Assembly: GCA_945890485.1 (NCBI GenBank)
Contig: CAMDCN010000018.1
Coordinates: 62,001 to 126,000, forward strand
Origin: Candidatus Sulfopaludibacter sp. SbA3
Lineage (GTDB): Bacteria; Acidobacteriota; Terriglobia; Bryobacterales; Bryobacteraceae
Direction of reading: 5' to 3'
Length of the DNA: 64,000 nt
Part shown: piece by piece, positions 25,758 to 35,186 of the stretch
How the letters are laid out: each line of letters opens with the position of its first letter
Position numbering within the stretch: position 1 is the first letter of the stretch
Position numbers and translations under genes: made by a program
The notes under the pieces: model-generated
What the model was told of the DNA's origin: nothing
Seen by the model: the letters and a program-made list of their open reading frames with translations, nothing else
Databases searched by the model: none

Positions 25758-26800
25758 AGGCCGAGGCGCTGGAGCGCTTCGGCATCGCTTTGCTGGAGGC
25801 CGCGGGAACGCCGCCGGCCTACGCCCGAGAGGTGGCGGCCAACCTTGTCTTCGGCAATCTGCGCGGCGTCGATTCGCATGGCATTCGCCTGTTGCTGTAC
25901 TACTTGGAGCACATCCGCCATGGCCTGATCCTGCCCGCGGCTGGCGGTGAACCCTTGACTGAATTTGGCGCCATCTGCGTCTACGACGCCGCCTTCGGCC
26001 TCGGCGCGGCGACCTCCGCCGAATGCTGTGCAATTGCCAATCGCCTGGCGTCGACGCACGGCGTCGGCGTCGTCACCGCCCGCCGGGCCAACCATTTCGG
26101 CGCGGCAGCCTACTGGGCGCGGAAGATGGCGGACGCGGGCCATATCGGCATCGCGTTCTGCAACGCCTCGACCATCGTCGCCCCGTGGCAATCGAAAGAG
26201 GCAAAATACGGAACGAACCCAATTTGCATGGCGGTTCCCGGTCCGTACGAAGACAGCTTCCTGCTTGACATGGCGACGACCACCGTCGCCGCGAACCGAA
26301 TTTTTAAGGCTTTTCAGAACCACGAACCTGAAATCCCCATCGGCTGGGCCATGGACCGCGACGGCCGCCCGACCACCGACACCAAGGCCGCCTACGAAGG
26401 ACTGGTCGCCCCACTCGGCGGCTACAAGGGCACTGGGCTCGCGCTGATGGTGGAGATCCTCACCTCCGTCCTAGCCGGTGGCGCGATGGGCTCCGAAATT
26501 GGCGGCATCCGGTACACGGCGAAGCCTCTCAGCGTCAGCCATTTTTTCCTGGCCATCGACGTACGGCGCTTTATGCCGGCTGACGAGTTCGAAGCCCGGA
26601 TGCGGCGTCTACTGCACGAAATCCGCACCGCCACCCCGGCCGCCGGGTACGACGAAGTGCTGGTTGCCGGAGACCCGGAGATCCGCATGGAACGCGAACG
26701 GCGCGAGCGCGGCATCCCATTCTCGGATACCGACCTGCAAGCTTTACGCGAAGCCGCCGAGGCCTTGGGCATTGAGCCGCTACAATTAGAAAATGCCTGA
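25742..26800 (+). CDS. Ldh2/malate-lactate-type NAD(P)-dependent dehydrogenase
   Basis: 352 residues of the malate/L-sulfolactate/ureidoglycolate dehydrogenase family, which is unrelated to classical LDH. Motifs: GVDSHGIRLL (catalytic His), ARRANHFGAAAYW, YGTNPICMAVP, LDMATTTVA, and LGGYKGTGLALMVEIL. Members reduce 2-keto acids such as 2,3-diketogulonate or oxidise 2-hydroxy acids. Context with an SDR and a sugar-binding protein points to a sugar-acid substrate. It overlaps the sugar-binding gene at the start and xseB at the end. Confidence 0.88.
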   Translation: MGQAVKAEALERFGIALLEAAGTPPAYAREVAANLVFGNLRGVDSHGIRLLLYYLEHIRHGLILPAAGGEPLTEFGAICVYDAAFGLGAATSAECCAIANRLASTHGVGVVTARRANHFGAAAYWARKMADAGHIGIAFCNASTIVAPWQSKEAKYGTNPICMAVPGPYEDSFLLDMATTTVAANRIFKAFQNHEPEIPIGWAMDRDGRPTTDTKAAYEGLVAPLGGYKGTGLALMVEILTSVLAGGAMGSEIGGIRYTAKPLSVSHFFLAIDVRRFMPADEFEARMRRLLHEIRTATPAAGYDEVLVAGDPEIRMERERRERGIPFSDTDLQALREAAEALGIEPLQLENA

Positions 26801-27023
26801 GGAAAAGCCGCCGTCGTTTGAGACCGGCCTGTCGGAATTGGAAGCCGTCGTAAAGGAACTGGAGGGCGGTGACCTGCCGCTTGAACAGGCCATCGCGCTG
26901 TTTGAGAAGGGCGTCCACCTGTCGGACAACTGCCGCAAACAACTGGAAGAGGCGGAGACCCGCGTCGAGATTCTGCTGAAGAAAAACGGTCAGGTGAAGG
27001 CCGAGCCGTTCGAAGGAAACTAG
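26793..27023 (+). CDS. xseB: exodeoxyribonuclease VII small subunit
   Basis: 76 residues: FETGLSELEAVVKELEGGDLPLEQAIALFEKGVHLSDNCRKQLEEAETRVEIL, the full XseB coiled-coil consensus. It forms multimers with XseA for single-strand DNA degradation. xseA is not in the window. The xseB-ispA adjacency is widespread in bacteria. Confidence 0.95.
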   Translation: MPEEKPPSFETGLSELEAVVKELEGGDLPLEQAIALFEKGVHLSDNCRKQLEEAETRVEILLKKNGQVKAEPFEGN

Positions 27024-27029
27024 TCGTTC

Positions 27030-27899
27030 ATGGATTTGAAAGCTTACCTGGCCCGTCAGGCCGAGCGATGTGATGCAGCTCTCGAACGTTGGGTACCGTC
27101 GGAATCGACCCCGCCCCAGACTATCCATAAAGCCATGCGCTACAGCCTGTTTGCCGGCGGCAAGCGTGTGCGCCCCGTGCTTTGCATGGCGGCTTTTGAA
27201 GCGGTGGGCAGCGGACGCGAAGGGATCGCCGACGCGGCCTGCACGCTCGAAATGATTCACACCTATTCGCTGATCCACGACGATCTGCCCGCGCTTGACA
27301 ACGACGATCTCCGCCGTGGCCGCCCGACGAATCACAAAGTGTTTGGCGAAGCCATGGCGATTCTGGCCGGCGACTCGCTGCTCACGCTTGCGTTCGAGGT
27401 GCTGGGCCGATTACCGCATGGCGGCCCGCTTGTCGCTGAACTCGCGCGCGCCTCGGGAACCGTCGGCGGCATGATTGGCGGCCAGGTGCACGACATCGAA
27501 GGAGAACGCCAAACGCCTACGGCGGAACTGCTCGACCAGATCCACCGGGCGAAGACCGGCGCACTGCTGCGTTGCTCGCTTCGCATGGGCGCGCTCTACG
27601 CGGAAGCGACGCCGGAGCAGTTGGCTGCTTTAACGGCGTACGGCGAACATGTCGGCCTGGCGTTCCAGATCGTGGACGACATCCTCGATATCGAAGCCTC
27701 GCCCGAGGAGCTTGGTAAGACGCCGGGGAAGGACGAGGCGCAGGAGAAGATCACCTTCCCGGCGGTTTATGGACTCGAGCGCAGCCGGAATATGGCCGAG
27801 GCCGAGCGCCTTGCCGCCCATTCCGCGCTAGCCGGCTTCGACGCCAAGGCCGATCCGCTGCGGGCTCTCGCGGACTTCATCGTCCAGCGCAAAGGATAG
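27030..27899 (+). CDS. ispA: polyprenyl synthetase (farnesyl/geranylgeranyl diphosphate synthase)
   Basis: 289 residues. First Asp-rich motif DDLPALDNDD, second DDILDIEA, plus FAGGKRVRPVL and GQVHDIEGE, typical of IspA-type FPP synthase with the extra two residues in the first Asp motif. It supplies isoprenoid chains, including for hopanoids made with HpnH elsewhere in the window. It is 6 nt after xseB and 3 nt before tlyA. Confidence 0.94.
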   Translation: MDLKAYLARQAERCDAALERWVPSESTPPQTIHKAMRYSLFAGGKRVRPVLCMAAFEAVGSGREGIADAACTLEMIHTYSLIHDDLPALDNDDLRRGRPTNHKVFGEAMAILAGDSLLTLAFEVLGRLPHGGPLVAELARASGTVGGMIGGQVHDIEGERQTPTAELLDQIHRAKTGALLRCSLRMGALYAEATPEQLAALTAYGEHVGLAFQIVDDILDIEASPEELGKTPGKDEAQEKITFPAVYGLERSRNMAEAERLAAHSALAGFDAKADPLRALADFIVQRKG

Positions 27900-27902
27900 C
27901 TG

Positions 27903-28631
27903 ATGGCGAAGGTGCGCCTCGATCAACTGGTTGTCGAGCGCGGCTTGGCCTCCTCCCGCGAAAAAGCGAAGGCTCTCATCCTGGCCGGGCAAGTGCTGCT
28001 CGACGGGCAAAAGTCCGACAAGGCCGGCCGTGAGGTTTCTGAAGACGCGCGGGTCGAGCTGCTGGCTCAGCCGCGCTTCGTCAGCCGCGGCGGGCTGAAG
28101 CTGGAAGCCGCACTCGACCATTGGCACATTGACCCGACCGGCAAGGTTGGGCTCGACGTTGGCTCCTCTACCGGCGGCTTCACCGATTGCCTGCTCCAGC
28201 GCGGGGCGCGGATTGTCTACGCCTTCGACGTTGGTTCGAATCAGATGGATTGGAAGCTGCGCACGGACCCCAGAGTCGTTATCCGGGAAGGGGTCAACGC
28301 CCGCTACCTGCAACCGTCCGATATTGCCGAGCCGGCGGACCTTCTCGTTGCCGATGTCTCGTTCATCTCCATCACCTTGATCCTGCCCGCCGCCGTGGCG
28401 CTGTTGCACCCGCACGGCGAACTCGCTATCCTCGTGAAACCCCAGTTCGAGGTGGGACGCGGGCAAGTGGGCAAGGGCGGTATCGTCCGCGACCCGGCGT
28501 TGCATGAAGAAGCGGTGGCAAAAGTTTCGCACGCGGTCCAAGCGCTCGGCTTTGTAACGGATGTGATCGATAGTCCGATTCTCGGCGCCGAAGGTAATAA
28601 AGAATTTCTCCTCTATGGCAGAAAGCAATAA
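27903..28631 (+). CDS. tlyA: TlyA-family rRNA methyltransferase
   Basis: 242 residues. An N-terminal S4 RNA-binding domain (VRLDQLVVERGLASSREKAKALILAGQVLLDG) precedes a FtsJ-type SAM methyltransferase domain with DVGSSTGGFTDCLLQRGA (motif I) and ADVSFISITLILPA. TlyA 2'-O-methylates cytidines in 16S and/or 23S rRNA. Some homologues are annotated hemolysin for historical reasons. It overlaps nadK by 17 nt, the standard isoprenoid/NAD kinase cluster order. Confidence 0.93.
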   Translation: MAKVRLDQLVVERGLASSREKAKALILAGQVLLDGQKSDKAGREVSEDARVELLAQPRFVSRGGLKLEAALDHWHIDPTGKVGLDVGSSTGGFTDCLLQRGARIVYAFDVGSNQMDWKLRTDPRVVIREGVNARYLQPSDIAEPADLLVADVSFISITLILPAAVALLHPHGELAILVKPQFEVGRGQVGKGGIVRDPALHEEAVAKVSHAVQALGFVTDVIDSPILGAEGNKEFLLYGRKQ

Positions 28632-29481
28632 GAGCGTCGGCGTCATCGCCAAACCCGGTATCCCGAACGCTACCGAACTCCTCGAGAACCTGTTGGCATG
28701 GTTCGCGGAACGGCAAGTCACCGTTCGTTACGACGAACAGAGCGCCATCTACCTCGGCCGTTCCGATGGCATGGCGAGAGCCGATCTTCCAGAAGGCACG
28801 GAGTTTGTCATCGTACTGGGCGGCGATGGCACGCTGCTTTCGGCGGCCCGGGCGATCGGCGGCCGAGACATTCCGCTGTTGGCCGTCAACCTGGGTCATC
28901 TTGGGTTCCTTTCCTCTATCTCGCTCGACGAGCTCTATCCTTCACTCGAACTTGCCATGCGGCACGAGTATCGGATTGGTCCGCGCCGTATGCTGCACTG
29001 CGAAGTCTTCCGCGGTGAGGAGTCCATCGCAGAATTCGAAGCGCTCAACGACATCGTGTTGACGAAGGCCTCCATCGCCCGCATGATCGATCTTGACTGC
29101 TTCGTGGACCGGCATTTTGTCGCCTCCTTTAAAGCTGACGGGTTGATCATCGCGACGCCCACCGGCTCGACCGCCTACTCGCTCTCCGCGGGTGGCCCCA
29201 TCATTTTTCCGACCGTCCAAGCCTTGGCGATCACCCCGATCTGTCCGCATACGCTGACCAATCGCCCGGTGATTGTAAATGATGCTAGTGTTATTACGAT
29301 CCAGGCGAAAAGCGAGGACGAAGGCATCTTCCTCACTGTCGATGGCCAAGTGGGCCAACCGCTGAAGAGAGGCGACCGCGTGGTCTGCCGCAGCAGTGAA
29401 AATTACATCAAGCTGATTCGGCCGCCGCAGATGCTCTTCTTCGATGTGTTGCGGGCGAAGCTCAAATGGGGAGAACGATGA
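28615..29481 (+). CDS. nadK: NAD kinase
   Basis: 288 residues. GGDGTLL (diphosphate-binding GGDGT), NLGHLGFLSS, ADGLIIATPTGSTAYSLSAGGPI and VDGQVG near the end are all present. It phosphorylates NAD to NADP in the cytoplasm. It overlaps tlyA upstream and the symporter gene downstream (ATGA). Confidence 0.97.
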   Translation: MAESNKSVGVIAKPGIPNATELLENLLAWFAERQVTVRYDEQSAIYLGRSDGMARADLPEGTEFVIVLGGDGTLLSAARAIGGRDIPLLAVNLGHLGFLSSISLDELYPSLELAMRHEYRIGPRRMLHCEVFRGEESIAEFEALNDIVLTKASIARMIDLDCFVDRHFVASFKADGLIIATPTGSTAYSLSAGGPIIFPTVQALAITPICPHTLTNRPVIVNDASVITIQAKSEDEGIFLTVDGQVGQPLKRGDRVVCRSSENYIKLIRPPQMLFFDVLRAKLKWGER

Positions 29482-30707
29482 TGAAGATTTCGCAGACGAG
29501 CTGGATTTTTATCGCCATGGTGGCCGGCATCGCGCTCGGCTTTTTCGCGCCGGAGTTTTCAAAAGAACTCGCGCCCATCTATAAGATCTTCATCAATCTC
29601 ATCAAGAGCATCATCGCTCCGTTGCTATTCGCGACGCTCGTCTACGGCATCGCCAGCTCCGGCAACGTGAAGACCATGGGCCGCATCGGCGGTAAGGCCA
29701 TCCTCTATTTTGAAATCGCCACCACGCTGGCCCTGATCGTTGGTTTGGCCGCCGTCAATCTCATCCAACCGGGCGTCGGCCAGCATATTGATCCGGCCAA
29801 GGTCGCGGCCACCAACCTGCCCGCCCAGAAGACACAGACCCTCACGCAGATCATCGAACACGCCTTTCCGGCCAGCGTAATCGACGCGATGGCGAAAGGC
29901 GACGTTCTGCAGTTGGTTGTCTTCTGCTTCCTGTTTGGCACCGCCTGCGTAGCTGTTGGGGAGAAAGCGAAATTCATTGTGGAGTGGTGCGAATCCCTCG
30001 CCGAGGTGATGTTCAAATACACCTCCTATGTCATGTATCTGGCGCCGATCGCCGTAGGCGCTGCCATCGCCGTTACGGTGGGTACCTACGGCGTAGGCAT
30101 CCTGAAAACGCTGGGCCTGCTCGTTCTTACTGTATTTGGATCACTCGTATTTTTCGTTGTCTTCGTGCTCGGGCCGATTATCTATCTATCGAAGATTCCG
30201 CTGGGCCGCTTCATTGAGGCGGTGAAGGAGCCGTGGCTCATTGCGTTCTCGACGGCTTCTTCAGAAGCCGCTCTGCCCAAGGCCCTCGAAAACATGGAGC
30301 GCTTCGGGGTCCCGAAGCACATCGTCAGTTTTGTGCTGCCGACGGGCTATAGCTTCAATCTCGACGGTTCGACACTTTACCTCGCGGCGGCCAGCATCTT
30401 CTGCGCGCAGGTGGTCGGCATGGAACTCACCATCGGTACGCAGGTCATGCTGATGCTTACCCTGATGCTGACGAGCAAAGGCGTCGCCGGCGTTCCCCGA
30501 GCCTCGCTGGTAATCCTCGCCGGCACCATCGCCGCGTTCAACATCCCACCCGACGGCATCGCACTCATCCTGGGTGTCGACGCGATCCTCGATATGGCAC
30601 GGACGTCCGTCAACCTGCTGGGTAACTGCTTGGCCTCCGCGGTCGTGGCGCGCTGGGAAGGCGTCGATTTGAGCAAAGCACCGGAGCAGATCGCCGAAAC
30701 CGTCTGA
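29478..30707 (+). CDS. dicarboxylate/amino-acid:cation symporter (DAACS)
   Basis: 409 residues with the glutamate-transporter fold. HP1 serine-rich tip TASSEAALPKAL, TM7 motif FNLDGSTLY (NMDGT equivalent), HP2 LTSKGVAGVP, and TM8 GVDAILDMARTSVNLLGN. It imports glutamate, aspartate or C4-dicarboxylates with Na+ or H+. ATG 29478 is preferred over ATG 29466 because GGGGAG lies just upstream and it makes the ATGA overlap with nadK. Substrate not resolved. Confidence 0.92.
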   Translation: MMKISQTSWIFIAMVAGIALGFFAPEFSKELAPIYKIFINLIKSIIAPLLFATLVYGIASSGNVKTMGRIGGKAILYFEIATTLALIVGLAAVNLIQPGVGQHIDPAKVAATNLPAQKTQTLTQIIEHAFPASVIDAMAKGDVLQLVVFCFLFGTACVAVGEKAKFIVEWCESLAEVMFKYTSYVMYLAPIAVGAAIAVTVGTYGVGILKTLGLLVLTVFGSLVFFVVFVLGPIIYLSKIPLGRFIEAVKEPWLIAFSTASSEAALPKALENMERFGVPKHIVSFVLPTGYSFNLDGSTLYLAAASIFCAQVVGMELTIGTQVMLMLTLMLTSKGVAGVPRASLVILAGTIAAFNIPPDGIALILGVDAILDMARTSVNLLGNCLASAVVARWEGVDLSKAPEQIAETV

Positions 30708-30740
30708 CGCGATTCGCCCGTATCTCTCGCTGATTCCAGC

Positions 30741-32186
30741 ATGAGGTACCTGCTCGCCCTGATCGCATTGTCCGGACTAACGGCTGCTCCCTATCGGGAT
30801 CCAGATGGCTTTGCGCTGGACCTGCCGGCCGGCTGGCAGGTGAAGAAATTTGGGCAAGGCGGGGTGGTGGCGATCTCCACGGACCCCTCCCGCTTCGCCC
30901 TGATATTGCCCGTTCTTGGCCGCAGCGGCGATTGCTCCGCCACCTTGCGTCAGGCACTTTCCAGCGGTTGGAATGCCTTCCCGGGCATTGCGGATGTCCA
31001 GTTGCAAGCGGCCGGCCCTCGCGCCGCCGTGGCCGGGTTTTCTGTTCGTCAGCGACAGGGCCGTGGCGCCATGCTTTGCGCTGAAACCGGCCCACGCTCG
31101 GCGATGTTCTATGCCTTGTCGGCCCCCGCCGCGCAGTATGGAACGGACCGGCCCGCACTCCTGGCCATCTTGAAGAGCTTCCGCTACACCGGCCGGCCCG
31201 GCGCGGCATCGCCTGCCGTCGCTGCCGTACCGCCCATGGAGCCCTGGCGCGAGCCCACCGAAGGCGCCTACCAAAGCGTGAAGCCAGCCGGATGGCAGGT
31301 TGGCGGAGGCGTACGCCGCGTCTCGAACAACGATGTCCGCGTCGGCGTGCAACTGCTCAGCCCGGATCGTTCTTCCGCCATCTTCCTCGGTGATACCCGG
31401 CTCAACAAATGTTTTGTCGCCGGCACGTTCTCCTCGCAATACGCCTCCGCGCCGCTCGGCCAAGGCGTGGAGCGTTGCCCGTACCGGGATGGGGTGCAGA
31501 TGGCCGAGTTCTATGCGGCGCGCGCCCTAGCCAGCGACTGGCGCCTCGAAGGTGTCCAAGTTATCTCCCGGCGGCCACGTCCCGATCTCAACCAGCTCGG
31601 CGCTCAGGCCTCGGCCACCTTAGGCCAGATGGGGATGAATCAATCCTATGGCGAAGTCCGGTTCGTTGGCTCTCGCGGCGGCGTTCCCATGGAGGGCATC
31701 GTGATCGGCGCGACGCTCTTTACCACGTCGGGCAGCGTGGATCCCAACGGCGGCATGTACACCTCCTACGTCACCGGCTACCTTGCACCGGCCGATCGCG
31801 CCGCCACCGTTGGCGCCGCGGCCAACCGAGTCATGAGCAGCGTTCGCTGGGACTACGGCTGGATCACCGGCAATCGCCAGGCGGCCATCAATGATACCCG
31901 GATGGCTCTCGAATACAACCGGCAGATCGCCGCCCTCGGCCAGCGGATGTTTGAAGAGCGGGACGCCTCCAACCAGCGTCGCGCCAACGCCTCTGGCCAC
32001 CTGCTCTCCGGCACTGTCGAACTGCAGGGGCCCGACGGGCAGAAGTATCAAGCCAAGGCCGGTAGCAACTATTACTATCTCGATACCGACGCCGCCCGCC
32101 GGGTCTCCGATCCGAACGACGCCGTCACGCGCCGGGACGTCTGGGACCGCGATGTCGACCTGCAGCCCTTGGCGATCGTTCCCTAA
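30741..32186 (+). CDS. exported hypothetical protein
   Basis: 481 residues with signal peptide (RYLLALIALSGLTAA). The mature N-terminus YRDPDGFALDLPAGWQVKKFG and a later SVKPAGWQVGGGVRRVS look like two PsbP/DUF1795-like beta-alpha-beta modules. The C-terminus changes to a helical stretch (INDTRMALEYNRQIAALGQRMFEERD) followed by a beta segment with GQKYQAKAGSNYYYLDTDAARRV. The last part resembles a conserved tail seen in other exported proteins. No enzyme motif. It converges on the kinase gene with a 4-nt overlap. Confidence 0.55.
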   Translation: MRYLLALIALSGLTAAPYRDPDGFALDLPAGWQVKKFGQGGVVAISTDPSRFALILPVLGRSGDCSATLRQALSSGWNAFPGIADVQLQAAGPRAAVAGFSVRQRQGRGAMLCAETGPRSAMFYALSAPAAQYGTDRPALLAILKSFRYTGRPGAASPAVAAVPPMEPWREPTEGAYQSVKPAGWQVGGGVRRVSNNDVRVGVQLLSPDRSSAIFLGDTRLNKCFVAGTFSSQYASAPLGQGVERCPYRDGVQMAEFYAARALASDWRLEGVQVISRRPRPDLNQLGAQASATLGQMGMNQSYGEVRFVGSRGGVPMEGIVIGATLFTTSGSVDPNGGMYTSYVTGYLAPADRAATVGAAANRVMSSVRWDYGWITGNRQAAINDTRMALEYNRQIAALGQRMFEERDASNQRRANASGHLLSGTVELQGPDGQKYQAKAGSNYYYLDTDAARRVSDPNDAVTRRDVWDRDVDLQPLAIVP

Positions 32187-34585
32187 CGGAGCGCGGCTTC
32201 GAGCTCTTTCTTCAATTGCGAACCCGGTGTGAACAGCGGTCCCAGCACGGTCAAGGCCTCCCGCACCCGCTGTTTGCCCAGCTCGGCTCGTCCCGTCCGC
32301 ACGAGGCACAAGCCTTCTGTATAAAGCCGGTTGCCGCGCCACTGCGCCGGCAGGCTGGGCCCCGCGATGGCGTCGACCTCCTGCATGAGTTCCGGCACCC
32401 CGTCGCAGTTGCCGGACCGCAAGAGCGCCATACCGGCATCACTCAGAATCATCCAGCGCTGCGGGCCAATCTCAGCGGCCCGGCGATGGGTCTCGGCGAT
32501 TGTCTCGTTGGCGATCGCCGCCGGCCTTTCCTTTTCGCCCGCCAATCCCAGCTTGGTGGCCCACATCACCTTCAGGCGCAAGAATTCGAACGGGCTGGTG
32601 AACCCCTCGCTCAACTGCACCGCCTCGCCCAGAGCCGCAGCCGATTCGCGCGCCCGGCCCTTGCCCCCTTCGACAAATGAGATTGACCGCAGCAGCGCAA
32701 TCCGTACGCCCGGCGAGTCGGGCCCCTTCCCCGCATAGCGCAGACCCTCGTCAATGATGGCCAACGCATCGTCGAACCGCCGGGCCCGGTACAGAGCCAT
32801 CGAATAGCTGTTTAGCGCCAGCGCCTTGAAAAGGCCAGCCCGCATGGGGACGTCCCGGGCGTCGTCGGGTATTTGCCGAACGATGTCCGGCAGCGGCTGC
32901 AGAAACGCCAGCACCTCTCCACTTTTGCCCTCACACGCTCCCATTAACTCACTGCGGGTGGACATATAGCTGACTTTGGCGGAGGGAGGCAGATTCTGGG
33001 CTTTGGCGTCATCGTCGGCATTGCGCGCCATCGCTATAGCCTCTTCGCATCGCCCCAGGCCCATCGTCAGGCCCGCCAAGGCAATGTTGGCAGAGAGCTG
33101 CTCTGCCGGAGTTGCCGCTCTCCGGCTCGCCTCCTGCATCATCCGGAGCGATCCCTCGGCATCGCCAGCCTCGGCCAGGTAAGATCCCAGGCTCAGGAGC
33201 AACGTCGTCGCCGCCGGATCGCTCAGGTCCCGGCGGCGGCCTACTTCGGCGCCGGCCTTCTGCACCAGTTCGCGTACCGGCATATCCTGACGGCCACCGT
33301 ACATGGGCCTCGAACTCTGGACCATCCAGTTCAAAAAGTCGCTGGTCTCCTGCGCCACGCGGGCGGCCCGCAGGCGCTCTCGCTGCTGCCACCAACCATA
33401 GCCCAGCGCAACTGTAAGTCCGGTGAGCAATAGGGTCGTCAGAGTCAATACGCCCCGGTTGCGCTGCGCGTACTTCCGCAGCCGGTAGAGCCGCGTCTGC
33501 TTCTGCGCGAGTACCGGACGGTGCTGCAGATACCGTTCGAGATCGTCGCCCAGGGCCGACGCACTGGGATACCGGCTACTTGGCTCCAGCGCTAGCGCCT
33601 TGCTTAGAATTACCTGCAGGTCGCCGTGCAGCACCCGGCGGAGTTCGGCAACATCCGTGCCGCGGCGGGCGGCGGCCTCTGGGGACAATATTTCTGTCAG
33701 CTTACGGCTCTCGGAATAGCCGGCGGCTCGCTCCCAGACGGAGACCATGGAGTCGCGGCTGCCGAATGGCCACTCCCCTGTCAGCAACTCGAACAGAACC
33801 ACCCCAAGGCTATAGACGTCGCAGGCCGTCGTCACGCTCTCACCCCGCAACTGTTCCGGACTCGCATAGAGCGGCGTCATTTGCCGGGTCATCGTCAGGT
33901 CCCCGGGGCGCACCAGTTTTGCCGTGCCGAAGTCGAGCAGTTTCGCCCGGCCATCTTGAGTCACCAGCAGGTTCGACGGCTTCAGATCGAGATGCACGAT
34001 CAGCGACCGGTGAGCCGCCTGCACCGCGTCGCAAACCTCCATCATCAGCCGGAGCCGGGCTTCTACCGTCAGTTTGTGGCGGTCGCAATACGCGTCGATC
34101 GGCTCGCCGTCCACCCGGTCCATCACCAGGTACGGCTGCTGATCCTCCGTCACTCCCGCGTCGATGACTCGCGTGATGCCGGGATGATCGAGTTGGGCGA
34201 GCATCTGTTGCTCGCGGCGGAATCGCGACTCGGTCTCTCCGTCGCTCAGATGCGCGTGCAGGATCTTGACGGCCACCTGCTGCTTCACTCCCGCGCGGTC
34301 AATCTCGGCGGCATACACCGTGCCGGTACCGCCCCTGCCGAGATAGTCGAGGATCGTATAGGGGCCGACTGTCTTCAGTTCCGTTGGCGCAGGCTCGACT
34401 GGTTGTCGATATTCCCTCCGCGCCTTTGCTTCGTCCTCGAGGGCGCCCAGCATCTGCAGGACCTCTTCGCGAATCGCCGAATCGCTCTCCACCCGTTCGA
34501 GGTACGCCGATTGCTCCGGGGCGGGCAGGCGCTCCATCTCTTCGCAGAGCGTCTGCACTCGAGCCCAACGTGCTTCGCGGCTCAT
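32183..34585 (-). CDS. membrane serine/threonine kinase with TPR-like region
   Basis: 800 residues. The kinase domain spans about residues 74-345: P-loop GRGGTG (83-88), VAVK (Lys107), catalytic HLDLKPSN (Asp200) and DFG (218-220). The Arg of the usual HRD is Leu, so this is a non-RD kinase not needing activation-loop phosphorylation. One TM helix lies at about 379-399. The rest, expected outside the cytoplasm, is helical TPR-like repeats. The N-terminal 50 residues are helical and may contact the sigma factor. ATG 34585 overlaps the stop of the ECF sigma gene, so kinase and sigma are made together. Confidence 0.92.
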   Translation of the reverse strand: MSREARWARVQTLCEEMERLPAPEQSAYLERVESDSAIREEVLQMLGALEDEAKARREYRQPVEPAPTELKTVGPYTILDYLGRGGTGTVYAAEIDRAGVKQQVAVKILHAHLSDGETESRFRREQQMLAQLDHPGITRVIDAGVTEDQQPYLVMDRVDGEPIDAYCDRHKLTVEARLRLMMEVCDAVQAAHRSLIVHLDLKPSNLLVTQDGRAKLLDFGTAKLVRPGDLTMTRQMTPLYASPEQLRGESVTTACDVYSLGVVLFELLTGEWPFGSRDSMVSVWERAAGYSESRKLTEILSPEAAARRGTDVAELRRVLHGDLQVILSKALALEPSSRYPSASALGDDLERYLQHRPVLAQKQTRLYRLRKYAQRNRGVLTLTTLLLTGLTVALGYGWWQQRERLRAARVAQETSDFLNWMVQSSRPMYGGRQDMPVRELVQKAGAEVGRRRDLSDPAATTLLLSLGSYLAEAGDAEGSLRMMQEASRRAATPAEQLSANIALAGLTMGLGRCEEAIAMARNADDDAKAQNLPPSAKVSYMSTRSELMGACEGKSGEVLAFLQPLPDIVRQIPDDARDVPMRAGLFKALALNSYSMALYRARRFDDALAIIDEGLRYAGKGPDSPGVRIALLRSISFVEGGKGRARESAAALGEAVQLSEGFTSPFEFLRLKVMWATKLGLAGEKERPAAIANETIAETHRRAAEIGPQRWMILSDAGMALLRSGNCDGVPELMQEVDAIAGPSLPAQWRGNRLYTEGLCLVRTGRAELGKQRVREALTVLGPLFTPGSQLKKELEAALR

Positions 34586-35166
34586 ATCGCAGCGGTGGCG
34601 GAACCGGTATCGGCCACGTTCAGCCGCCGGAAGAGCCACGCCCGTGCCAGGCGCACTTTCCGGTCGACGCTGGACTTCGAAGTGCCCAGCAACTCCGCGG
34701 TCTCATCCACGGTATGGCCGATCAAAAAACGCAACTCAAACATCTGAGCTTGCTCGGCGTCGAGCTCCGCCAATTCGTCCAGGGCCCTATCCAGATCCAC
34801 CATCTGCGGACCGCCCGCGTCCACCCACGGAATCTCCTCATGCAGCGGGACGGGAAACGTCGCCCCGCCTCGCTTTCCGGCTTTGGCGGTACGTGCATGG
34901 TCAATCAGCGCCAACCGCATCAGCTTTGCGGTCAGCGTGTAAAAGTGGTGGCGGCCCTCAAAGTGTGGTTCCCGCCGCGTCATCAGCTTTAGAAAGAGCT
35001 CATTGACCAGTGCCGTCGCTTGCAGCGTGTGTCCGCCCCGCTCCCGCCGCAAGTAAGCCCCGGCGATCTCCCGCAATTGCGGATACACGAGCGGCGCGAG
35101 GCGATCGAGCGCCGTCTTGTCGCCACGCTCCCATTCTTCGAGAAGAATGGTGATGTCCTGGGCCAT
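34582..35166 (-). CDS. ECF sigma factor, TIGR02999-type
   Basis: 194 residues. Region 2: DKTALDRLAPLVYPQLREIAGAYLRRERGGHTLQATALVNELFLKLM...HFYTLTAKLMRLALIDHARTAKAGKRGG. Region 4: MFELRFLIGHTVDETAELLGTSKSSVDRKVRLARAWLFRRL. This is the acidobacterial/planctomycete 'sigma-70 X6' (TIGR02999) group, typically paired with Ser/Thr kinases. It has no anti-sigma factor gene next to it. The coupled kinase is the likely regulator. Confidence 0.9.
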   Translation of the reverse strand: MAQDITILLEEWERGDKTALDRLAPLVYPQLREIAGAYLRRERGGHTLQATALVNELFLKLMTRREPHFEGRHHFYTLTAKLMRLALIDHARTAKAGKRGGATFPVPLHEEIPWVDAGGPQMVDLDRALDELAELDAEQAQMFELRFLIGHTVDETAELLGTSKSSVDRKVRLARAWLFRRLNVADTGSATAAI

Positions 35167-35186
35167 AGGGAAACAATAGTATAGCG

